A DNA stretch of 64,000 bases from Winogradskyella marincola (lineage in GTDB: Bacteria; Bacteroidota; Bacteroidia; Flavobacteriales; Flavobacteriaceae). Position numbers and translations under genes: made by a program. Every line of letters starts with the position of its first letter. The first letter of the stretch is position 1. Where the stretch lies: positions 1 through 64,000 of the forward strand of contig NZ_JARSBN010000002.1 in NCBI RefSeq assembly GCF_029624125.1, read 5' to 3'. This document shows positions 16,712 through 26,000 of the stretch, piece after piece. The notes below the pieces were generated by a model, which did not search any database, had not been told where the DNA came from, and worked only from the letters and a program-made list of their open reading frames with translations.

Positions 16712-17311
16712 TCAAATTCTGTCTCTAAAAAAATATAAAAACAAAAACAGCACAAGCCAAAGCAGGTCAACGAAATGCCAGAAATTTGCAGCCAGTTCTA
16801 AACCCAACATATTGTTGGCATTGTACTTTTGTTTAAAATGATTATAAATAACAACAGCTATACAAATTAACCCAGCAATAACGTGCAATATGTGCACAAC
16901 CGCTATGATGTATATGTATGATATTGTGATATTACTTGTTGGTCCTGTAAAGTTGTATCCTGCTTCAATGATTTGCTTAAAACCTTCAAACTGAACGTAT
17001 ATAAAAGCAATACCTAAAACTAAAGTGATTAACAACCAGATCTTAGACATTTGCCCATTATTTTGTTTTAGAGCTTTTTTAGCTAAGATGAAAGTTAAAC
17101 TACTTAAAAGAATAACAACAACACTTACATAAAATGCACTTGGCAATTCGTAATTGCTAAGCCAATCTTTATCTCTTCGTTGTTTAGAACTTACAATGAA
17201 AGCACTCAATAATGCCGAAAAAGTCATTATTAGAGATCCTATACCAAACCAAAGCATCATTTTCTTTGATCTGCCTATTTTTTCCTGTTGTGTTCCTTCT
17301 GTTAAATCCAT
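16712..17311 (-). CDS. Cytochrome c oxidase subunit III, short form
   Basis: 199 aa with five membrane helices (about 18-40, 55-75, 90-110, 128-155, 170-195). HAIGL-like and terminal blocks AVVHILHVIAGLICIAVV and ANFWHFVDLLWLVLFLFLYFF identify the subunit III family. It lies between ctaB (1 nt upstream) and the long subunit III gene. Two different subunit III homologues in a row are common in Bacteroidota oxidase loci; which one joins the aa3 complex encoded at 36.8-39.7 kb cannot be decided from sequence. Confidence 0.92.
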   Translation of the reverse strand: MDLTEGTQQEKIGRSKKMMLWFGIGSLIMTFSALLSAFIVSSKQRRDKDWLSNYELPSAFYVSVVVILLSSLTFILAKKALKQNNGQMSKIWLLITLVLGIAFIYVQFEGFKQIIEAGYNFTGPTSNITISYIYIIAVVHILHVIAGLICIAVVIYNHFKQKYNANNMLGLELAANFWHFVDLLWLVLFLFLYFFRDRI

Positions 17312-17312
17312 T

Positions 17313-18206
17313 CTATCTCAAAAATTTATCCGCAACAAATATAATTTGCAACATTGTAATATAGAAAACACTAGACAACATAAGTTGTTTAGCGGCTTTT
17401 ACCGTTCGCTGTTTAAATAATCTTAATGCAAAAACCAACATTAGTACACCTAATAAAAATACTAGCACTGCAGCTAGAATAGACAGTTTTAAGTCTCCCG
17501 TAAAACCTAAAACAGGGATAATAGATACTAATATTGTCCACACACTATACATTATAATCTGTACTGCAGTTCCTTTATCTCTCTTTCCTGTTGGAAGCAT
17601 AAAAAAACCTCCTTTTTCATAGTCCTCATATAAAAACCAACCAATAGACCAAAAATGAGGAAATTGCCAAAAAAACTGAATAGCAAATAAAGTTCCTGGC
17701 TCTATACCAAACTCTCCTCGAGCAGCTACCCAACCCAACATAAATGGAATTGCTCCTGGTAGTGCACCTACAAATACAGATAATGGTGTCTTAGTTTTTA
17801 AAGGTGTGTAAACACTTGTATATAAAAATATAGAGATTGCTCCCCACATTGCTGTTTTAGGATTAATATTATAAAGTGTTACAATTCCTAAAACTGCAAA
17901 TACCGTAGCAATAACAAATGCAGTATTAACAGACATACGACCAGCAGGAATAGGTCTATTTTTAGTCCTATCCATTAAAGCATCTAAGTCTCTCTCAATA
18001 ATTTGATTGTAAGCATTTGAAGCACCTACCATAAAGTATCCACCAAGAGCTAATAGAATAAGTGTAGTATAGCTTATTGTCTCGGCACCCAACAAATATC
18101 CTGCAAGTGCAGAAAACACCACACTAACAGACAATCCCATTTTTGTGATTTCTTTAAAATCTGTTATTACAGAATTTTTTGATATCGAAGAATTTGTAGT
18201 GCCCAA
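17313..18206 (-). CDS. ctaB: Protoheme IX farnesyltransferase (heme O synthase)
   Basis: 297 aa as drawn, UbiA prenyltransferase fold with about nine membrane helices. The first Asp-rich motif NAYNQIIERDLDALMDRTKNRPIP and the second region YTPLKTKTPLSVFVGALPGAIP are intact. The enzyme farnesylates heme B to heme O, needed for the a-type hemes of the aa3 oxidase in this window. The start is unusual: the codon at 18206 is TTG, preceded in frame by a stop 24 nt upstream; the first ATG is at 18140, which would remove the conserved DFKEITK segment, so TTG is preferred. First gene of the oxidase transcript, behind a good promoter. Confidence 0.93.
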   Translation of the reverse strand: MGTTNSSISKNSVITDFKEITKMGLSVSVVFSALAGYLLGAETISYTTLILLALGGYFMVGASNAYNQIIERDLDALMDRTKNRPIPAGRMSVNTAFVIATVFAVLGIVTLYNINPKTAMWGAISIFLYTSVYTPLKTKTPLSVFVGALPGAIPFMLGWVAARGEFGIEPGTLFAIQFFWQFPHFWSIGWFLYEDYEKGGFFMLPTGKRDKGTAVQIIMYSVWTILVSIIPVLGFTGDLKLSILAAVLVFLLGVLMLVFALRLFKQRTVKAAKQLMLSSVFYITMLQIIFVADKFLR

Positions 18207-18237
18207 TGCTGTTTTATTGTCCAGTTCTTAGCGAGTG

Positions 18238-18267
18238 CAAAGATACTTTAAAAAAGGGTTTCACCAA
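18238..18267 (-). promoter_or_regulatory. Promoter of the ctaB-oxidase operon
   Basis: On the minus strand TTGG (18267-18264) and TATCTTTG (18245-18238) are separated by about 19 nt, matching the Bacteroidota -33/-7 arrangement. The -7 box ends 31 nt before the TTG start of ctaB. Confidence 0.75.
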
Positions 18268-18299
18268 CGTTATAGAAACTTTAATAAACGTATTTTTTT

Positions 18300-20417
18300 T
18301 TAAAAATCGTTATACCAATTAAAAAGATCTGTCCTAATGCCTAAGCTAAACCAAAGCGTGTTTGAATCTGCAGTTGTAGACGTTATGGTTTCAGGATTAA
18401 AATCTCTGTAGATAATATTTGCAAACACTTTTAAGTTTGTTTGCGGATTGAGTAAGTACCCCATTTGATGTTCCCACATAAAACTATTGGTTTTATTTCC
18501 TTGACCAATAGTTATACCTGTGTCAGAAACACGATCATTGTAATCTCTATAAATATCTCCTCCATAAGAAAAGCTATCTTCTTCTGTATTATAGTCAAAA
18601 CCTCTTTGCCCAATAATTAACTTGCTATCTGCAAACCAACGCTTATAATTATATCGACCAATTAGCACCAACTCTCTAAAATTAGATCCCCAAAGATGTG
18701 CCATCGGCTGGTTAAAATGCCCATAATTAAGAATTTGAGTATTGTGAGAATATGTATAAGGACGAACTTGATTGTATTCGGCCTGAAGCAGCAAGTTATC
18801 GACTTTAAATGCATTGAAATATTTAGCACCTAATTGAAAACCAAACTTATTTTTCCAGCTTTTGTTTCCACCTGTGACATCACTTAAGGAAAATTCATCT
18901 AAAATGAATTGCCCATAGAGATTTACTTTATTATTCCATTTGTATTTACCACTTAGACCTAAAATAGCATTTCCAGCTCCTTGCCCTGTTTGAAACTCAA
19001 TCGCTCTAAAGAAAATAATCGGATTAAGATAATTAACATCAAAACCTCTACCATTTGTATCCGCCCACATTACAGACTCAAACAATCCTATATTAAGTCT
19101 TTTAGACACATTCCAACTTAGATAATGATTTGCCATATACTTAGTTAAAAAGGCATCATCTACCACAACCTCTGGCCTAACATCCTTAAGCCACATCCAT
19201 GTGCTTGTGTATTTTATCTTCCAGAAACTCGTATTCAGCTTAAGGAAAGGATATGGACTTGCTACATCACTCTGAAATAGTGAACGGTATCCATCACCAA
19301 TAAAATTTTTACCATGTCCAAATTGAATATTTAAAAAATCTGCTGGTGTGTAAGATAAATACGCTTCTGCAACAGGATAATCATACGAGTTTTCTTTAAA
19401 TCCCTTACCAATGCCACGACCAGGAATTATTGCTGGATCTGGACCAAAAGCCTTTAGACTTTCTGCATAAGCATTAAAATAGTCTGCAAATCTTCCTTGA
19501 CTCTCATATACCGAAGTGGAAATATTGAAACGCTTACCAAAACCAGCTTGAATATAGATACCTCTCGTATTGTTCCAGGTACCATCATCTCCTTCTGTTT
19601 CTCCACCAAGTTGCAAATCCACAACTGGGTCTACTGTAAACCAGTAATCTTTACCTTGAACTTGCACTAAATGTTCGTTATAAAGCTTTCTGCCAAACCA
19701 ACTATCTGTTTCTTTTGCTAAACTTTCTTTCTCTGCTTTAATGTCATAATATTTAGCAACATCAGCTTGAATAAAAGGCTTGGCTGCCGTATGACTATTA
19801 GTGCCTATTACATTCATATCATCATCAAAACGTGCGTAATAAGAATGCGTAAAAGGAACATTTAATTGACTGTTATACTCTAAGCCTTCATAAGGTTTTG
19901 TGCCTTTATTTACATTATCAAACTCGTTAGACAAAGTCGCATTTAAGTCATCTTTTCTTTTCTGGCCTTTTGCATTAGCCTCATCACTTTCATTCTCATT
20001 AGTTTTCTCAATAGGCTCAACCAAAGGGATATTTATATTTAAGCTATACTGAACAAAAGTTGGCTTACCATTATACGTAGCTGGCTTTATTTTTGGCAAC
20101 GCTTCAAAAACTCGTTTAGTTTCTTCCTTTAGTTCATCATAGATAGCATCCACGTATACAACGTTGAATTTACCTTCTTTACTAACTTCAAACAACACTT
20201 GCACATTTCCTTTATAATCTTCGTCTGTGATTATTTGAGGTACTTTAAAATTATTATACACAAAACTATTTAAAGTAAAATTGAAACATGACCTTAACTG
20301 CTCTACCGCAAGCGAATCGCACTCACTAAATACAGGTGGTTTTTCGTAGGTTGAAAGTGTCTGAGCATTACTCAAAAAAGAAATTAATAAACCAGCAATA
20401 AGCCAAATACGCTTCAT
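18300..20417 (-). CDS. remB: RemB-like outer membrane gliding motility protein
   Basis: 705 aa. Signal peptide 1-19 (MKRIWLIAGLLISFLSNAQ). Residues about 20-135 resemble a TonB C-terminal/energy-transducer-like domain (KGNVQVLFEVSKEGKFNVVYVDAIY ... ALPKIKPATYNGKP). The remaining ~500 residues are rich in alternating aromatic strands (YLSYTPADFLNIQFGHGKNFIGDGYRS), as in capsule-assembly-type outer membrane barrels, and end in an aromatic-rich strand. In Flavobacterium johnsoniae remB (Fjoh_1657) lies four genes from sprA (Fjoh_1653); the order here (sprA, gcvH, vanZ-like, tonB genes, this gene) fits. The name rests on synteny, size and topology, not on an alignment. Confidence 0.72.
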   Translation of the reverse strand: MKRIWLIAGLLISFLSNAQTLSTYEKPPVFSECDSLAVEQLRSCFNFTLNSFVYNNFKVPQIITDEDYKGNVQVLFEVSKEGKFNVVYVDAIYDELKEETKRVFEALPKIKPATYNGKPTFVQYSLNINIPLVEPIEKTNENESDEANAKGQKRKDDLNATLSNEFDNVNKGTKPYEGLEYNSQLNVPFTHSYYARFDDDMNVIGTNSHTAAKPFIQADVAKYYDIKAEKESLAKETDSWFGRKLYNEHLVQVQGKDYWFTVDPVVDLQLGGETEGDDGTWNNTRGIYIQAGFGKRFNISTSVYESQGRFADYFNAYAESLKAFGPDPAIIPGRGIGKGFKENSYDYPVAEAYLSYTPADFLNIQFGHGKNFIGDGYRSLFQSDVASPYPFLKLNTSFWKIKYTSTWMWLKDVRPEVVVDDAFLTKYMANHYLSWNVSKRLNIGLFESVMWADTNGRGFDVNYLNPIIFFRAIEFQTGQGAGNAILGLSGKYKWNNKVNLYGQFILDEFSLSDVTGGNKSWKNKFGFQLGAKYFNAFKVDNLLLQAEYNQVRPYTYSHNTQILNYGHFNQPMAHLWGSNFRELVLIGRYNYKRWFADSKLIIGQRGFDYNTEEDSFSYGGDIYRDYNDRVSDTGITIGQGNKTNSFMWEHQMGYLLNPQTNLKVFANIIYRDFNPETITSTTADSNTLWFSLGIRTDLFNWYNDF

Positions 20418-20477
20418 AAAACAGACCTAATTATTAGTGCTCGAAAGATACTTATTTTTTTTAGTAACCTTAAAACA

Positions 20478-20507
20478 AAAAACCGCTACAGCTGGGTAAC
20501 GGTTTTT
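20478..20507 (-). terminator. Terminator after the second tonB gene
   Basis: Stem AAAAACCG (20478-20485) with CGGTTTTT (20500-20507) and a 14-nt loop, T-rich on the downstream side of the minus strand. It lies between tonB (ends 20526) and remB (starts 20417). Confidence 0.75.
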
Positions 20508-20525
20508 ATAACTATGCAATTACTA

Positions 20526-21320
20526 TTAGTCTCTTACCATAAACTTAATTGGCAAATTATAGATAACACCAACGGCTTTATTCTGCTGATAACCTGGCTT
20601 CATACTAGGTATTTTATCTATAACACGTATTGCTTCTTTCTCTAGTACTGGGTGTGGAGCCCTAATTTTTACATCAGTAACGTTACCATTTTTATCTACT
20701 GTAAACTGTGTTTGAATAACTTGCAAGCCAGATATACCATGGTCGCTAGCTATTTCTGTATTAAACTTTCTACCAACTAGCTTGGTAATCTTATCTGACA
20801 TGCATTTTTTTCTATCCTCATTGGTATTCATTTTTTCACATCCTGGATATATTGGAGCTTTCTCAATTTTATAAAAAGGAACATCTACAGGTGGATCTAC
20901 TTTATCTACAATAATATCTTCTGGTTTAACCGTAGGCTCATCAGAAGGTTTTGGGTCATCTGGTGTAAAAATTACTTCTTCTATATCTGGTGTATCATTC
21001 TCTACCTCCTTGTAAACATCTTTTAAATCTCTACTGCGCTCTACTTTGGGCTCGCTTTTCTTCTCAACAACCTGTTCTACTCGATAATCCGGCACTACAT
21101 CTATAGTTGCTAAATCATTACTTTCTACAACATCGATTGTTACCTTTTTTTCTTGAAACTGCATTTCAAAAAGCCCATAAGTAGCCAGCAAACAAAGAAT
21201 CAACCCTATTTGAAAATACAGGGTTGAGTTTTTTTGTAAATTTGCATCATGCTTTTGTGACTTCTTCACCTCAACAGTGCTCTGACCAGCGTTGTTGAGA
21301 TCTTTTTTTGAATTTTTCAT
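20526..21320 (-). CDS. tonB: TonB-family energy transducer, second of a tandem pair
   Basis: 264 aa. Cytoplasmic N-terminus of about 30 residues with LNNAGQSTVEVKKS, one membrane helix (about 34-50, YFQIGLILCLLATYGLF), a charged Pro/Asp/Glu linker (about 60-150), then a TonB C-terminal domain (about 170-262) with DKNGNVTDVKIRAPHP and PSMKPGYQQNKAVGV. It is paralogous to the gene upstream, including a shared insertion with two Cys (YPGCEKMNTNEDRKKCM). TonB proteins couple the proton-motive force to outer membrane receptors. The intergenic gap of 119 nt contains a terminator for the first tonB. Confidence 0.92.
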   Translation of the reverse strand: MKNSKKDLNNAGQSTVEVKKSQKHDANLQKNSTLYFQIGLILCLLATYGLFEMQFQEKKVTIDVVESNDLATIDVVPDYRVEQVVEKKSEPKVERSRDLKDVYKEVENDTPDIEEVIFTPDDPKPSDEPTVKPEDIIVDKVDPPVDVPFYKIEKAPIYPGCEKMNTNEDRKKCMSDKITKLVGRKFNTEIASDHGISGLQVIQTQFTVDKNGNVTDVKIRAPHPVLEKEAIRVIDKIPSMKPGYQQNKAVGVIYNLPIKFMVRD

Positions 21321-21379
21321 AATACGTATTATTTAAAATGTTAATATTATGATAAAGTCACAATAAGCGTACCAAAAAG

Positions 21380-21413
21380 AAAATCCCGTCCAATTAATTT
21401 TGAACGGGATTTT
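21380..21413 (-). terminator. Terminator after the first tonB gene
   Basis: Stem AAAATCCCGT (21380-21389) with ACGGGATTTT (21404-21413) around a 14-nt loop, between the two tonB genes. The second tonB gene may therefore depend on its own promoter, which I could not locate. Confidence 0.82.
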
Positions 21414-21439
21414 TATTTTTTAAATAAGTCTTAGACTAT

Positions 21440-22168
21440 TTAGTCATTTACCTGGAATACAATTGGAATTGAAAACGGCATTACCACAGACTTACCTCTT
21501 TGTTTTCCTGGCTTCATTTTAGGAAGCTTAGATAAAACTTTTTGAGCTTCTTTTTCTAAAGCTGGGTGAGGACCTCGAGTTTGTATCGCAGTAACATTTC
21601 CATTTTTATCTACTTTAAATCTACAGAAGATTCTTTTCTTACCTGGAGCTAAACCTAAATCTTGAGCTAAATCTGTGTTGAATTTTCTTGAGATAAATTT
21701 ATTTACCTTTTCATTCATACATTCTTTTTTTGCTGCGTTACCTTTTTCATTTTCACAACCAGGGAAAACAGCAACATTTTCAATAACATGGAAAGGTACC
21801 TCAAGATCTTCTTCTACCTCTTCTACTTCTACCTCTTCTACCTCAACGATTTCAGTTTCCATTTCAGTTTCCGTAGACTCTATAACTGTTTCTTCTACTT
21901 CTACTTCATCTTCTACAACCTCGATTACTTCAGGCGCAGCTGGTGGTGGAGGTGGTGGAGGTGGTGGAGTAACGATTTGCTCTGTAACAGGCGCTTCTTC
22001 TTCAAACTCATCATCTACATTAAGTGTGTCTGCGACAATATCGCTCTTCTCATAACTCTTGTATTCAAGAGCCATATATGTAAAGCCTAGCATTAATGCT
22101 AAACCAACAGCAAAATATAATGAGCTGTTTCTACTTACATCTGATTTTGGATTCTTTTTAAGTTCCAT
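21440..22168 (-). CDS. tonB: TonB-family energy transducer, first of a tandem pair
   Basis: 242 aa. Short cytoplasmic tail (MELKKNPKSDVSRNSS), membrane helix about 17-33 (YFAVGLALMLGFTYMAL), an eight-Pro run followed by a strongly acidic Glu/Val linker (about 55-125), and a TonB C-terminal domain (about 150-240) with VDKNGNVTAIQTRGPHP and PKMKPGKQRGKS. The two Cys in FPGCENEKGNAAKKECM are shared with the downstream paralogue. The best upstream promoter candidate is a one-mismatch box, AAGTTTTG at 22229-22222. Confidence 0.94.
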   Translation of the reverse strand: MELKKNPKSDVSRNSSLYFAVGLALMLGFTYMALEYKSYEKSDIVADTLNVDDEFEEEAPVTEQIVTPPPPPPPPPAAPEVIEVVEDEVEVEETVIESTETEMETEIVEVEEVEVEEVEEDLEVPFHVIENVAVFPGCENEKGNAAKKECMNEKVNKFISRKFNTDLAQDLGLAPGKKRIFCRFKVDKNGNVTAIQTRGPHPALEKEAQKVLSKLPKMKPGKQRGKSVVMPFSIPIVFQVND

Positions 22169-22233
22169 ATTGAAAATTCTTTAATAGAGTTGCTAATTTA
22201 ATTAAATAATAAGTAAAAAAGCAAAACTTCTTT

Positions 22234-22596
22234 TTATTTTAACTTTATTATATTTAATCTAACAGCAATTAACGTGCCAATTATAACACCTGAAGCATTC
22301 GCCATCAAATCAAAATTATCGTAAGTTCTTTTTATATTTATTTGATGCTGCAAAACCTCTAACAAAACACCAAATAAAAAAATAACGATAAAAATCAACC
22401 ATAAGTTTTGTTTTGTTTTACCTGATTTAAAGAATGTAATCCACAAACCAGCTAAACCAGCATAGGCCAAAAAATGATATATCTTATCGTCAAATGAAGA
22501 CCCTAAATTTGGCACTCCATCTAGGCTTATAAACGTTACTACAATCAGTGCTAATGTATAAATAACAGCAACCGATAATAGTAGTTTTCTAAGCAC
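22234..22596 (-). CDS. VanZ-like small membrane protein
   Basis: 120 aa with four membrane helices (about 7-26, 42-60, 66-86, 98-115) and the VanZ-family features [19 protein letters not shown] and [30 protein letters not shown]. The start codon is GTG at 22596, inside the gcvH coding sequence (8-nt overlap), so it is translationally coupled to gcvH. VanZ-like proteins are of uncertain role outside teicoplanin resistance loci; no resistance function is implied. The same gcvH-vanZ pairing next to sprA occurs in other flavobacteria. Confidence 0.88.
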   Translation of the reverse strand: MLRKLLLSVAVIYTLALIVVTFISLDGVPNLGSSFDDKIYHFLAYAGLAGLWITFFKSGKTKQNLWLIFIVIFLFGVLLEVLQHQINIKRTYDNFDLMANASGVIIGTLIAVRLNIIKLK

Positions 22597-22969
22597 TTAC
22601 TAAAGCTTTATAGTCTTCTGCAGACAGTAAGTTATCTACTTGAGAAGCATCAGAAAACTTTATCTTAATCATCCAACCATCACCATAAGGGTCTGTATTT
22701 ACCTTTTCTGGCTCATCTTCTAGATTTTCGTTGAATTCAATAATTTCACCAGATAATGGTAAAAACAAATCTGACACAGTTTTTACAGCTTCAACTGTAC
22801 CAAATACTTCTTCTGCGTTTAGAGTTTCGTCTACAGTTTCTACTTCTACATAAACGATATCTCCTAATTCTCCTTGTGCAAAATCTGTAATGCCTACTGT
22901 TGCAATATCACCTTCTATTTTGATCCACTCGTGATCTTTGGTGTATTTTAATTCTGATGGTATATTCAT
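22589..22969 (-). CDS. gcvH: Glycine cleavage system H protein
   Basis: 126 aa, normal length. The lipoyl domain is complete: [34 protein letters not shown], and the lipoylated Lys is in [12 protein letters not shown] (about residue 63). GcvH carries the aminomethyl group between the P, T and L proteins of glycine decarboxylation. It has its own promoter, 22998-23029. No other gcv gene is in the window. Confidence 0.97.
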   Translation of the reverse strand: MNIPSELKYTKDHEWIKIEGDIATVGITDFAQGELGDIVYVEVETVDETLNAEEVFGTVEAVKTVSDLFLPLSGEIIEFNENLEDEPEKVNTDPYGDGWMIKIKFSDASQVDNLLSAEDYKALVSA

Positions 22970-22997
22970 CTTAAATTGTATAATATAATTAGTGAAG

Positions 22998-23029
22998 CAA
23001 AAGTAATTTTTTAATTGCTTGTTTTCAAA
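22998..23029 (-). promoter_or_regulatory. Promoter of gcvH-vanZ
   Basis: Minus-strand TTTG (23029-23026), 20-nt spacer, TACTTTTG (23005-22998), ending 28 nt before the gcvH ATG. It lies between the sprA stop (23044) and gcvH, so the pair can be transcribed separately from sprA. Confidence 0.75.
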
Positions 23030-23043
23030 CCAAAATCCTAAAA

Positions 23044-26000
23044 TTAATTTCCGAAGTTATATCGCAATGTAAAACCTGATCTAATTGAGGTTTGAGGGAA
23101 TGATGTAGATATTGCAAAATCTGAAAATGTATAATCAAAATAGAATATCGCTGTAAGATTTTTACTAAATGCATAATCAGCTGTAAATTTTCCTCCCCAA
23201 ATAGTTTGGCCAGCAGTAATCTGATTATTTTCTAAATCGAGATATCGTATTATGGTTTTATTATCTCTCACAGAGATATCTGCACGCATGTTTAAATCGC
23301 TTTTTACAATTTGTTTTGCACCTGCTAATGCAGATCTAATTCTAAGGTCCTTTATACGATATCCTAATCCAAGTGTATATTCTTGACCTTGAATTTCTGT
23401 AAGCAGATTGTTATCGAAACTTAAGGATAACATTCTGTCTTTTTGTATTTCTGCTAATACCTTGATAGAGTTTTTCATTTCAAACTCTAAACGAATTAAT
23501 GGACTAAATTGCTCTTCTAAGTTGATGTTACTATACAAGGTACCATTTTTAAAATCTCCCGACTGGTTTAAAGCATCTGTTGATTGATCGTCATATTCTA
23601 CACCTCTTTCTCCTGCTACATAATCTAAATTTGTTCTAAACTGGTTTATGGTATATCTAGATCTATAGCCATGTTGTACAGAAAAACGTCTAAAGGTCTT
23701 TTTGAACCATGGAATTTTCATTAATCCAGTATACTTTAACGTCCAGTTAGGTATTGGTACATCTCTAAACGCTCTAGTTGTTATTTTCTCTGGATCGCTA
23801 CCATGGTAAGCCGAAAGGAAAGCTGGCAACAATACACGTTGACTATTTTTTCCAAAACCTAACGGATATCCTTCTGCATCTGTTGCAAAGTTGTTTGTAC
23901 CATAAAACTCTCTCGCTAATCTATTGGCTACAATTAATCTATTGGCTCTAAAATCGTCAAAAGCGTCAGATTGATTTTCATCACTTTTACCAAAAGCTGT
24001 TTTGATTAAAGCTGTTGATATATTAAAATTACCAAATGTATTAGGTGTTAAAGATCTATAATCTAAAATACCATCACCTGAACCTACAGGCACTTCGTTT
24101 CCATCAGCATCCAAATAATCTTCTACTCTAAAGTTTTCTGTAAAGTTCTCTGCGTAGGTTCGGTTACCTATTAAATCGATTTTTAAATCTCGCATTGGCT
24201 CTACATTAACCGAATAGTCTAATGAGGTATTTTTTACAGATGTGAATTGTTCATTAAAATTATCGTAAGTTGTTAACCAACCATTATTAGCCACTATGCT
24301 TCTAATATCGTTTTGGCTACCAAAAGTATAACCCCAAGTTGGTCTTAGCGTTCCTATAAAACCTGGTGTAGGTAAATATCCAGGCAAATAGGTTCCGTTA
24401 TTCTCACTATAACCAAATTGTATACGCTTTACCATGGTAACAATATCTACTAAAGTATTGTACGCTTTCTTTCCTGCACTTAACCTATTAGGGTCTTTTT
24501 GCTCGTCTCCACCATCTAGTGATTTATTTGTATTTGGTGTTGCAGATCTTGATTTAACACGAGATTTGCTGTTTCTACCTCTACCACGTCTATTATCTTT
24601 TCTTACTAAACCTACAGACCTGTAAAATGTCTCCATGTTTAAGGTAGAATTAATATTGTGCGTATTAGAGTTCTGTATAGAGTGCCCTAGATTTTGTGGT
24701 TGCCCATCAATAATAATACCTTCATTTAAATCTGAACCTTTTTGCCACTGAAATGCTCCATTATAGGTGTAAGTGGTTCTTAAAAAACTTAAAGCAGGAA
24801 TCTTATACAAAGGCAATTCGTAATTAACCTGAAGTTGTTGTGTTTGGTAGTTTGGATCTCCAAAATCAAAGAAACCATCCCAAACATCTAACGTTGGGTC
24901 TTGCCTTCCATTAAGCTGGTCATCTATAAAATAGTTTCTAACAATATTAGTATTAGCAGCGCTAAAATTAAGACTTAATGCATCTGTAAAATTATAATTT
25001 ATGGCATACTGAAAATCGAAAGTATAGTTTCTTCTAAATAATTCTTCAATACCAATATTATCACCACCCAGTTCTACTTCTCTAAACTTCTGTTTACTAA
25101 ATTGCCTGTTTATATCTGTATTTACCGAAATGTTAGATGGTAATAAATTAAGGTTAAAATCTTTTAGAATCTTCCAGTACTTTCCTGTAAAGAGAGAGTC
25201 ATTCTTTTTAAAAGGCTCTATTCTTACTGGCTCAAAAGCGTAGTTATAGTTGACACCTGCTCTTACATTTTGGTCTAAAGAATTTTCAATCTCAAAATCG
25301 CGATGCTCAACTTTGTTATACGAATAGTTGAAGGTTAAGTTTTCTACATCGTAAAAACGTTTCTTCTTTTCTGTTGTACGTTGTTTTCTAACACCTATGA
25401 AGTTTATACTCTTTCGTTTTGTATAATTTTCATTTACTTTAAGTATAGAATCTTGGTTGGTAGTATTATCTAACTGTGTTTGTAACTCTATATCTCTATA
25501 GTACTCATCAAACTGAGGAGTTATAATTTCTTCGCTTTGCGAGTAGTTAAACGGAAGTTGAATTCCCCATTTTTTAGGTAGCAACTGACCTAACTGCACA
25601 TTAGTAACTACATCGTATTGTTTTACATCTTCTCTGCTACGCTCGTTAGGAGACTGTTCTAAACCACCAAAACCGATTGTACTACGTCTACCTGTTGCAC
25701 TAATATCTGCAAAATCTGCAATATTAGAGTCCATACTTACTACAGCAGCCCAACCACCTTCGTTTTCTAGATCAGACATACGCAACTCATTGAACCAAAC
25801 TTCACCACAAGCAGGAGTTCCTGTTATACCAGAATTCTTTACACCTACCATTAAAACTCTAATATCACCAAAATTAGGATTACCTTTTATAGCCACACGT
25901 TGTTGTCCTGTTGCTAAAGGCGAAAATTCTGCGACAGGTGTATCATTTAACACTCCATCTATAACATTATAAAACGTAGGATCTTCGTTAGAAAGCGTCT

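Noticed and set aside
21675-22055. Plus-strand 126-aa open frame rich in Ser/Thr opposite tonB
   Set aside because: It is the antisense of the Pro/Glu-rich TonB linker; composition follows from the sense codons, with no start context or family features.
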